64,000 bases of DNA, taken from the NCBI GenBank assembly GCA_031411995.1, contig JANOCD010000093.1:62001-126000 (forward strand), read 5' to 3'. Position numbers and translations under genes: made by a program. This document shows, one piece after another, positions 45,701 to 51,608 of the stretch. Each line of letters starts with the position of its first letter. Positions within the stretch are counted from its first letter, which is position 1. This DNA is from Rudanella sp031411995. Lineage in GTDB: Bacteria > Bacteroidota > Bacteroidia > Cytophagales > Spirosomataceae. The notes below the pieces were generated by a model. It was not told the DNA's origin. It worked only from the letters and a program-made list of their open reading frames with translations, and searched no databases.

Positions 45701-45817
45701 CGCTGACCAGGCTTGCCGAAGCACGTTGTCGCGGTCTGGATGCAGATGAAATAGAGAGGTAACCGGCAGTAAGGGAAGGCGCAGAACAAAAAAATCGAGT
45801 GGAGAAACCGTTACCAT
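42728..45817 (-). CDS. LanB-type lanthipeptide dehydratase
   Basis: The 1029-residue protein is a full-length class I dehydratase, which uses glutamyl-tRNA to glutamylate Ser/Thr and then eliminates to dehydroamino acids. The glutamylation domain includes WSYFRRMSSRCTPFGLLAG near the N-terminus, and the elimination (SpaB_C-like) domain begins near SEWFYVKLYGGNQ, with LLLDWFFVRYADPEPHLRLRLR. It has no signal or membrane helix. It follows a 45-residue precursor gene and a terminator-like hairpin. No LanC cyclase gene is in this window. Ser/Thr-rich precursors of this island are candidate substrates, most obviously the upstream one. Confidence 0.93.
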   Translation of the reverse strand: MVTVSPLDFFVLRLPLLPVTSLFHLHPDRDNVLRQAWSAAVFREALHTASPTLYEHVSQHLGQKNWPLPDSLASTLWSYFRRMSSRCTPFGLLAGCAPGRVANHTQFSFCEHDRLNRRIRLDTACLDQLTQAVLQQPVIRNQVRFYPSNTVYQVGSQLRYTEKRLIGTRLHYVVSAVEVTLVIRAVLQRAKGGATLQQLTEPLQNRGIDQQEALVFVDELIAMQLLVSELEGFVTGDDPLCYLVNRLGQCGNLPEEASIVSQLKQDLSRANNSSTAYEKVRNTLRPLDLKLPPARWIQTDLFFRTRQNQLGAPVLNTIVEQVAQLHRLNRSDTPKGLLAFGNRFRERYEEQEIPLLLALDSDYGIGYADVAGTGGDFTPLLEGLDLGTDSRDEKPVWQGSESLMVSLLVQSVGQKNAAVDIDDDWLNQLPEVGQTAWPASFYVMGTLLGESANAIDAGDFQFQFRSAAGPSAASLLGRFCQNQPELTELVRAALREEEAHYPDAVFAEIIHISDERAGNIGQRPVLRAYEIPYVNQASVDQNGQILSDDLLVSVRAGGQVVLRSRRLGKEVIPRLSTAHNYRLGLSVYRFLCDLSLQQNRLAMSWDWGMLQDQPFLPRVTYRNLIVSRAQWTLRAGEIKSKAELRQWLAQYRVPRWVSIVDADNELLTDLNTPAGLEEIYKLVSKKEAVRLVEWMATPDRCWIQDEKGAYTNELIIPCKTSHGAPLLPAIQAVPSVSKLSRTFVPGSEWFYVKLYGGNQTADALLRNIVRPLIRNLGPLLLDWFFVRYADPEPHLRLRLRSTNPDFWPRAVQALTKRLAPYLKSGEVYRVQYDTYQREIERYGTATMTLSEAIFTADSQAALDFLSHPTTRELPDSIWQFALRSLDALLTDFGLLLPDKVRFLTDLQQQFLSEHESPRTIRHQLNTRYRSSEVEIHTLLTEIIGDNSSRILSRRSAVNKTLVDAIRQTLQPGVLPDLTALLKNYLHMSMNRLFNTAQREHELVVYHYLARYYTSLQARTATQISVHSTH

Positions 45818-45831
45818 AACCGGTTTAGTCT

Positions 45832-45864
45832 AAAAAAATCTGAACCTGCTATTGGCAGGTTCAG
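45832..45864 (-). terminator. leaky-terminator-type hairpin between precursor and LanB genes
   Basis: On the minus strand CTGAACCTGC pairs perfectly with GCAGGTTCAG around a 5-nt loop and is followed by seven T. It lies nine bases after the precursor stop and just before LanB. Partial terminators between lanA and lanB are known to keep precursor levels above enzyme levels. Confidence 0.8.
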
Positions 45865-45872
45865 AGTACGGG

Positions 45873-46010
45873 TCAATAACTTGTGATGGTGCAGCAGGAA
45901 GACATTTCGGAAGTAATTTTTTCGATTATGTCCCGCTTAGACTGGCTACTCAGATACGTCACTGTTTTTTTCCTGATTCTCAAAAGGGAGGTAGATGGTT
46001 TGTTTTTCAT
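45873..46010 (-). CDS. class I lanthipeptide-like precursor peptide (45 aa)
   Basis: This short frame reads MKNKPSTSLLRIRKKTVTY at the start and ends SEMSSCCTITSY. The basic leader with an L-x-I-x-KKT-V-x-x-L pattern resembles the leaders of Bacteroidota class I lanthipeptides (KLxLxKxTIxxL). The tail has two adjacent Cys and many Ser/Thr, so it can be dehydrated and cyclised. It lies directly upstream of lanB, behind a predicted LytTR site, with a leaky-terminator hairpin after it. There is no GG cleavage site, so its protease is unclear. It is too short for automatic gene finding. Confidence 0.75.
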   Translation of the reverse strand: MKNKPSTSLLRIRKKTVTYLSSQSKRDIIEKITSEMSSCCTITSY

Positions 46011-46128
46011 TTTGAACAAGGTTAAAAAATAAGTGTAACGATTCGTTTAAGTTGGCCTACCCTTCTGCACCACTTTGTGTGCGTTGGCCGGTACGAATAG
46101 ACAATATAGCCTATTCACCATCAAGTTA

Positions 46129-46159
46129 TTTAGACAAATGTGGCTATTAACTCGACTAA
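46129..46159 (-). promoter_or_regulatory. predicted LytTR binding site before the lanthipeptide precursor
   Basis: TTAGTCGAGT and GTCTAAA on the minus strand with 21 bp between GTC cores, followed by TAACTTG. It lies about 120 bp upstream of the 45-residue precursor. A single extra half site, TTTAGTCTAA, sits at the regulator stop codon on the plus strand. Confidence 0.75.
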
Positions 46160-46168
46160 CACCCCTGT

Positions 46169-46942
46169 TTAGTCTAATTCTGCCCGACCAATAAAACTTT
46201 CGCGCAACACTTCTTTCACGGTATCACGGTATTTGCCCCCAATCGGAATCTCCTGTTTGGTGGTTGTTTCGATGGTGTTTCCATTGACCGACCGAATGGC
46301 TGACCGTCGGACAATGTAGGAACGGTTGACCCGAATGAACAGATTGAGAGGCAGCAGTTCTTCCATTTTCTGCATAGTCAGATACGTCACAATCATTTTG
46401 TCGGGCAAGTACACTTTCACGTAATCTTTCATGCCTTCCACATAGATCACTTGTTCTGCATCAATCTGAACCAGCTTTTTGCCCTCCCGAATCCAGAAAA
46501 ACCGCCCCTTGGCGGGTGGCGCCGGGCTGCTGGTGGTATCGTCGGGCGAAGCAGTCGTTTTTAAGTCATCGGGGGCGGTCAGTTTGTCTTTCACTTTGTT
46601 CACCGCCCGCAGAAACCGGTCAAATGAAATTGGTTTCAGCAAATAATCGGTAACACTATATTCAAATCCTTCAACGGCATACTGCGGGTGAGCAGTGGTA
46701 ACAATAATTTGCGGACGAGCGGTAGTAAAGGTTTTCAGCAATTCCAGGCCCGTCATTTCGGGCATCGTGATGTCCAGGAAAGCCAAATCCGGTTTGTGTT
46801 CATGAATGGCTTCAATGGCTTCATACGCATGGTTACAGGTCCGAATCAGGCTTAGAAACGACAACCTGCCAATAAATTCTTCGAGTACATTCTGCGCTAA
46901 AGGCTCATCGTCAATAATGATACAGGTAAGCAGGTTTTTCAT
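46169..46942 (-). CDS. LytTR-family response regulator
   Basis: The 257-residue regulator has a receiver (Asp11/Asp12, phospho-Asp57 in LAFLDITMPEMTG, Lys103) and a C-terminal LytTR DNA-binding domain from about residue 150 (FWIREGKKLVQIDAEQVIYVEGMKDYVKVYL, with IRVNRSYIV). LytTR proteins bind two direct repeats about 21-22 bp apart, which fits the four predicted sites of the island. It overlaps the 3' end of the sensor gene by 32 bp. It is therefore the likely activator of all RiPP units here. Confidence 0.95.
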   Translation of the reverse strand: MKNLLTCIIIDDEPLAQNVLEEFIGRLSFLSLIRTCNHAYEAIEAIHEHKPDLAFLDITMPEMTGLELLKTFTTARPQIIVTTAHPQYAVEGFEYSVTDYLLKPISFDRFLRAVNKVKDKLTAPDDLKTTASPDDTTSSPAPPAKGRFFWIREGKKLVQIDAEQVIYVEGMKDYVKVYLPDKMIVTYLTMQKMEELLPLNLFIRVNRSYIVRRSAIRSVNGNTIETTTKQEIPIGGKYRDTVKEVLRESFIGRAELD

Positions 46943-48065
46943 ACTTGGTTAATTCTAGAGTCAGTTGAACGGAATAGGTCATGTCGGTTTCTTGAATTAG
47001 TAACTGGTGTGCGTTAGGAAACAACAAATGTAGTCGACGTTTGGTATTGTATAGCCCAATTCCTCCCTTCGTTTTGGTTCTCAGCGGATTAGGCGGTGCT
47101 TTGGCATTTTCAACAGTGAAGTGCATGAGGCCATCATCTTCAACCAGCAGGGCAATATCGACCCAAGTTGCCCGTACGGTTGCGTTTACACCGTGTTTGA
47201 ATGCATTTTCAATAAATGTAATCAATATCATGGGAGGAATCTGAAAAGCAGACAACGGGCCGTCATGCCGGTAGGTAATGGCCGTTCGTTCGTGTTGCCG
47301 CATGATCTCCATATTCACATATTCTTTTAAAAAATCGGCTTCAAGGGCCAGCGGAACCAACTCGTTACCCGATTCATGAAACGAATACCGAAGCAGGTCC
47401 GATAAACTGAGCAGGGCTTCGGCGGCAACGCCATCTTTTGGCATCACAGAATAAACACTATTAATCGAGTTGAAAATGAAATGCGGTTGAATCTGGGCTT
47501 TCAGGAAGTTGAGTTCCAACTGGAGATTGGACCGCTGGAGTTGAAGCATTTTGTTTTTCGACTCCATAATATCCTTAAAAAATTTGATCGATACCGGAAG
47601 TAAAATAGCGTGTATAGTGAGGCCCCAATTGGAGTTTAGCACCTGTAGGTTAAACACACTACCGAGCCAACCAGCTTCGAGATAGGGGGCAGCAGCCCGC
47701 TTCATGATGCCAAATTCGTGGGCAATTGTTGAATAGGCAGCATAGTTACAGAGCGTGATAAACACGTAAATGATGCCGGTGTAGCCAATAAACCAGCCCC
47801 AGCGTCGCCGGTATAAATTGGGCAGGGCCAGGTAAGCAAATCCGTAGTAGGCCCCGATCACCACCAGGAAGTTGGCTCCATGCAGGATTTGTGCCTGCCA
47901 GCCTCCTCCCAACGACCGCACGAAGACAACCTCCTGATACCCAAAAAATCCCCCTAAAACCAACCATAACAGCACATGCTGTATAATCCTGATCCGTTGG
48001 TCCTGGTCGGGGTTATATAGCAAGGTTGCCAACAGGCTATCGGGTGGAACGACCTGGTTTATCAT
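46911..48065 (-). CDS. LytS-like sensor histidine kinase (His_kinase family)
   Basis: The 384-residue kinase has about four N-terminal membrane helices and no periplasmic domain of size, then the His_kinase motif LKAQIQPHFIFNSINS with His195, and a short ATPase domain (PPMILITFIENAFKHG, GGIGLYNTKRRL). Such kinases usually sense peptides or envelope state within the membrane. It is divergent from the first right-arm precursor gene, with a LytTR site between them, and overlaps its response regulator. A mature island peptide might be its signal (inference). Confidence 0.93.
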   Translation of the reverse strand: MINQVVPPDSLLATLLYNPDQDQRIRIIQHVLLWLVLGGFFGYQEVVFVRSLGGGWQAQILHGANFLVVIGAYYGFAYLALPNLYRRRWGWFIGYTGIIYVFITLCNYAAYSTIAHEFGIMKRAAAPYLEAGWLGSVFNLQVLNSNWGLTIHAILLPVSIKFFKDIMESKNKMLQLQRSNLQLELNFLKAQIQPHFIFNSINSVYSVMPKDGVAAEALLSLSDLLRYSFHESGNELVPLALEADFLKEYVNMEIMRQHERTAITYRHDGPLSAFQIPPMILITFIENAFKHGVNATVRATWVDIALLVEDDGLMHFTVENAKAPPNPLRTKTKGGIGLYNTKRRLHLLFPNAHQLLIQETDMTYSVQLTLELTKYEKPAYLYHY

Positions 48066-48175
48066 AGTGATCTCGTCGGCACAAAAGTAGTTGAAGTAAT
48101 CTGTCTATTAGTTACGATAAATAAGTTGTGGTTATTGCTCACCTCACAGTTGCCGAAAACGGGACCATACGCCAA

Positions 48176-48205
48176 TTAGTCGAGTGAACCGTGGGCTTAG
48201 TCTAA
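48176..48205 (+). promoter_or_regulatory. predicted LytTR binding site before the right-arm precursors
   Basis: TTAGTCGAGT and GTCTAA on the plus strand with 21 bp between GTC cores, about 120 bp upstream of the first double-glycine precursor. It is the only one of the four sites in plus orientation, matching the orientation of its target genes. Confidence 0.75.
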
Positions 48206-48327
48206 TAAATTTTAGGATAGAAACCGAAGACCCCAATTTTCACCTGTCCAACGAATCAGTGATGGGTAAGGCGCCTAAAACACAGCACTGACGATGGAGC
48301 TACTAACAACCATAACGTGTCAAAACA

Positions 48328-48516
48328 ATGGCAAGCAAATCACTTTCAAACATCGTCAATCAGCTACAGGATGCTGAGAATGGACCAAACGAGGGATTCA
48401 GTGAACTGTCTCCCGAAGAAGCCGAAGAACTGGCTGGCGGAGCAATAGCCGATATCGGGGTGAATGGTGCCTGTGGTAACAAAGGTTGCCCTGTCTCCAA
48501 CTCTGGCTGTCATTAA
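48328..48516 (+). CDS. double-glycine RiPP precursor, copy 1 (62 aa)
   Basis: The leader begins MASKSLSNIVNQLQ and ends LSPEEAEELAGG. The core after GG has CGNKGCPVSNSGCH, with three Cys. It matches copy 2 through most of the leader and the IGVNGACGN core start, so the pair arose by duplication. The GG site fits the C39 exporter in the left arm. The conserved GCPxxNxxC core is shared by all three copies. Confidence 0.9.
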   Translation: MASKSLSNIVNQLQDAENGPNEGFSELSPEEAEELAGGAIADIGVNGACGNKGCPVSNSGCH

Positions 48517-48598
48517 CCACTACGGCTAGTTCCGGGCTATCGAGTCACAACGCCGTTGAGAACCAACGGATTCTTTAAACTACTAAACGAACAAAGCA

Positions 48599-48790
48599 AT
48601 GGCAAGTAAATCACTTACTCAAGTACTGGATCAACTGTCGAATCAGGAGGGTTCAGAAAACGAGGGTTTCAGCGAACTCTCTCCCGAAGAAGCCGAAGAA
48701 CTCGCTGGCGGCCTAACCGACATCGGGGTGAACGGTGCCTGTGGCAACAGAGGCTGTCCGACAACCAACACCAGTTGCGGAAAATCGTAG
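48599..48790 (+). CDS. double-glycine RiPP precursor, copy 2 (63 aa)
   Basis: Nearly the same leader as copy 1 (MASKSLTQVLDQL, LSPEEAEELAGG). The core carries CGNRGCPTTNTSCGKS. Changes relative to copy 1 are mostly outside the Cys and Pro positions, as expected for a core under selection. Upstream, CCGTTG/CAACGG form a small hairpin between the two genes. Confidence 0.9.
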   Translation: MASKSLTQVLDQLSNQEGSENEGFSELSPEEAEELAGGLTDIGVNGACGNRGCPTTNTSCGKS

Positions 48791-48800
48791 GAAAACAAAC

Positions 48801-48845
48801 ACTGCATCCTGTACGACGTGAACCACGCGCCTTGCAGGATGCAGT
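48801..48845. repeat. hairpin between precursor copies 2 and 3
   Basis: ACTGCATCCTG (48801-48811) pairs perfectly with 48835-48845, with a 23-nt loop and no T-run. It may stabilise or process the polycistronic precursor mRNA rather than end it. Confidence 0.6.
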
Positions 48846-48888
48846 TGACCAACCCGTTCATGCTAATTCTTTACGATCAATACCTCTC

Positions 48889-49068
48889 ATGAATACAAAA
48901 TCGCTGGACCACATCCTCAATCAGTTGAGCGGATCCGAGAACAAGGAACACGAAGGCTTCACTGAAATTACGCCCGATGAAGCCGAAGAACTTGCCGGGG
49001 GCGTAGCCTTAGCCGGCGAAAAAAATACGGGCTGCCCCGTGTACAACACAGGTTGCCCACAAACGTAA
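48889..49068 (+). CDS. double-glycine RiPP precursor, copy 3 (59 aa)
   Basis: More diverged than the other two: MNTKSLDHILNQLSG at the start, ITPDEAEELAGG at the boundary, and a core with GCPVYNTGCPQT but only two Cys. The start ATG is chosen to match the other leaders; a longer in-frame extension has no homology. It lies 92 bp before the radical SAM start. Confidence 0.88.
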   Translation: MNTKSLDHILNQLSGSENKEHEGFTEITPDEAEELAGGVALAGEKNTGCPVYNTGCPQT

Positions 49069-49160
49069 CAACGCACTGTCTATCAAGAATTTATTACACT
49101 GACAGGCACAAAGCTCATGCAGCGGAAACCATAACCAGATTTGTCTTAACCACTTTTGTC

Positions 49161-50522
49161 ATGAATTTCAAACGGTCACATTACCTGATTACGACAGATA
49201 GCATCTCGGATATAATTCCGAAGCGGGTGTTATTGGCAACCCGCACCGCCCGGACCCTGGTTATTAATGAATCGCTCCATCGGAAACTGGAGCGCGAAGC
49301 CTGGGACGAGATGCATGACAGTGACTTTGACAAATTGCTTCAGATCGAAGCCATCGTACCCGACACGGAAAACGAGCTTCAGACCATCATTAGCCGCAAC
49401 AAAGCCGCCGTTGCCGATGGCCGCACGCTTTATCACGTTATTCAGCCAACGGCCATGTGTCAGCTTGGGTGTGGTTATTGTGGTCAACAGCACACGAAAG
49501 ACTACATCGGCGGCAATGCGGCTGATCGGATTCTGGAGCGAATCGAGAGCAAGTTCAGCCTCAAAAAATATACGCACGTGGAGATCGCCTGGTTTGGCGG
49601 TGAGCCTTTAATGGCCTATTCGCAAATTCGGGAATTGACCCCCAAAATTCGCGAGATGGCCGCCCGGCATGGCTGCTCCTATAGTGGCAAGCTCGTAACG
49701 AATGGCCTGAGCCTGAAGGAGCCTGTTTTTATGGAACTGGTTCAGAAACATGGGATAAACACCATTGAAGTGACCCTCGACGGAACGGCTGAATACCACG
49801 ATGCCCGCCGACATACCAAAGAAGGACTATCGACGTTCAAGCTGATTTTTCAGAACCTGGTCAACATATACAGCCGCCCCGATTTTAAGGAACTTGGCTG
49901 CGATATATCCATTCGCTGCAATGTAGACGAGTGCAACAACCAGAGCGTGGTGCCACTGATTCGGCTCCTGGCCGAGCATAATCTACAAGACAAAATCGCG
50001 TATTTCTATGTGGCTCCTATTCATGCCTGGGGCAACGATGCCCACAAACTTTCGCTGGAAAAACAAACGTTTGCCGACCAGGAGATCGACTGGATTATGG
50101 AGCAACTCAAATACGGTTTCTCGCCCAACATCCTCCCCGCCTTAAACCCCGTTGTGTGTCTCTCCGTTACGCCCGATGCCGAAGTGTTCGATGCTTTTGG
50201 CAATGTGTTCGATTGCACGGAAGTTCCTTATGTTAAAGAATATGAGAACACCGACTTCGTGTTGGGCAACGTGAACAACGGGCTGGATTCGCTCTCGTCG
50301 CACCGGACCCTGCTGAGCTTCAACGACGAAGTGCTTGCCGGGCAATACTCGTGTTCTACCTGCCCCATGTTGCCGGTTTGCGGTGGGGGTTGCCCCAAAT
50401 CGTGGCGCGAGAACATGGCCGCCTGCCCCACCAACAAGTTCAATATTAAAGATAAATTACTAATGCACTACGCCATGCGTAAAAAAGGGAAAGAAGAGTT
50501 TGTGGCTATGCTAACCGATTAA
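49161..50522 (+). CDS. radical SAM/SPASM peptide maturase of the right arm
   Basis: The 453-residue enzyme has an N-terminal region of about 110 residues (probable leader-binding part), the SAM-cluster motif MCQLGCGYCGQQH, WFGGEPLM, a TLDG strand, and a SPASM end CSTCPMLPVCGGGCP. It is unlike the left-arm maturase in its cluster motif and N-terminus. It follows the three GCPxxNxxC precursors directly, so it is likely their modifying enzyme. The modification (thioether, cyclophane or other) cannot be read. The start MNFKRSHYLI is preferred over an upstream TTG. It overlaps the next gene by one base. Confidence 0.92.
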   Translation: MNFKRSHYLITTDSISDIIPKRVLLATRTARTLVINESLHRKLEREAWDEMHDSDFDKLLQIEAIVPDTENELQTIISRNKAAVADGRTLYHVIQPTAMCQLGCGYCGQQHTKDYIGGNAADRILERIESKFSLKKYTHVEIAWFGGEPLMAYSQIRELTPKIREMAARHGCSYSGKLVTNGLSLKEPVFMELVQKHGINTIEVTLDGTAEYHDARRHTKEGLSTFKLIFQNLVNIYSRPDFKELGCDISIRCNVDECNNQSVVPLIRLLAEHNLQDKIAYFYVAPIHAWGNDAHKLSLEKQTFADQEIDWIMEQLKYGFSPNILPALNPVVCLSVTPDAEVFDAFGNVFDCTEVPYVKEYENTDFVLGNVNNGLDSLSSHRTLLSFNDEVLAGQYSCSTCPMLPVCGGGCPKSWRENMAACPTNKFNIKDKLLMHYAMRKKGKEEFVAMLTD

Positions 50523-51562
50523 TGCCGTTTGTTATGAATGCTCATCAACGTTCGAGCCAACCGGCAGATTGGTCACAGTTACAAGCTGCCTTATCTACGT
50601 ATCGCCTGCCTGAGTCGGCTGAAGAAACGGCTCAGGTTGGGTTGTTTGCGGATATTCTCACCCAGCTTGCCCGCAGCAAAGCAGGCCCGAACTGGCGTGC
50701 CCTAAACTACATATGGGACAAGTATGACGGGGGGCTGAACTATGCCCGGCAGGGGAAATTGAGCAGTGCCGGGCAGGTTTTTGCCGAAGCCCGTATTGCC
50801 CGTCGCCCGCTGGTGGCCAATCCGATACTCGATCAGTTGGTCGATGTGGCCGCGCTCCCTGCCGTGGCTTATCTGTATTATAAACAGGCCCAGTTTGCCG
50901 AGGCAGAAAGCCTGCTGATCGAATCGATTGACAGCGATGCCGAACTACTAACCGAGGGAATCTATATCCTAGAGTATCACCGGGTTCAGCAATTGCATAA
51001 CCTGGCCCGCCTGTATTTCAGACAAGGTAGGCTGGCCGACGGAGCACGCCTGATTGCCCTGGCCCTGAAATTTCTGGTATACGGTCAAACGCCGGCTATT
51101 GGCAACGGAAAAGGCTGGTTGGAGGGGGTCGCTCAACAGATTCCCCATCAGCTTCGATCTGATATGCTCTGGCAATTGACCGTTGAAAGCGTTGGTCTGT
51201 TTTTGATGCACCCGGCTCAATCGCACGAGCTGTGCCAGATGGCGTTTGGGAACATGACTTTTTGGGAGGCTAAAACGCCCGACGAAACCCTGATGCTAAC
51301 CTGGTTTATGTTGACAGACCAGCATGACACCGGGGGTTGGCAAACCAACATGCCACAAGCTATCGACTTTCTCACCAAAAGCCCGGCCTCGTTTGATCAG
51401 CTTAAACTAGCTTTGGTCGTGGAAATGGTGGCGAATCAACCGGCTGATGCGGCCCTGCTTCAGCCAGCCATTTTCCATTTTATGAGTCAGCTACACGTTG
51501 GGAAGGCAAAGCAGGAAACCTGTTCCCTGTTTGTATCTCAGTTGCTGCAAACCAGTTTATAA
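50522..51562 (+). CDS. TPR-like helical-repeat protein
   Basis: The 346-residue soluble protein has TPR-like helix pairs (GKLSSAGQVFAEARIARRP, AQFAEAESLLIESI, LHNLARLYFRQGRLADGARLI). There is no signal peptide and no catalytic motif. Its ATG overlaps the maturase stop as TAATG, so the two are probably made together, and it may act as a scaffold or precursor-handling partner. No closer family is recognised. Confidence 0.7.
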   Translation: MPFVMNAHQRSSQPADWSQLQAALSTYRLPESAEETAQVGLFADILTQLARSKAGPNWRALNYIWDKYDGGLNYARQGKLSSAGQVFAEARIARRPLVANPILDQLVDVAALPAVAYLYYKQAQFAEAESLLIESIDSDAELLTEGIYILEYHRVQQLHNLARLYFRQGRLADGARLIALALKFLVYGQTPAIGNGKGWLEGVAQQIPHQLRSDMLWQLTVESVGLFLMHPAQSHELCQMAFGNMTFWEAKTPDETLMLTWFMLTDQHDTGGWQTNMPQAIDFLTKSPASFDQLKLALVVEMVANQPADAALLQPAIFHFMSQLHVGKAKQETCSLFVSQLLQTSL

Positions 51563-51608
51563 TCCATTCTTGTCAACTCACGTTTCATTGTGATCATTTG
51601 AATCAGCC

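Noticed and set aside
49053..49160. TTG-initiated extension of the right-arm radical SAM protein
   Set aside because: It overlaps the end of precursor copy 3 and has no family similarity; the ATG start fits better.
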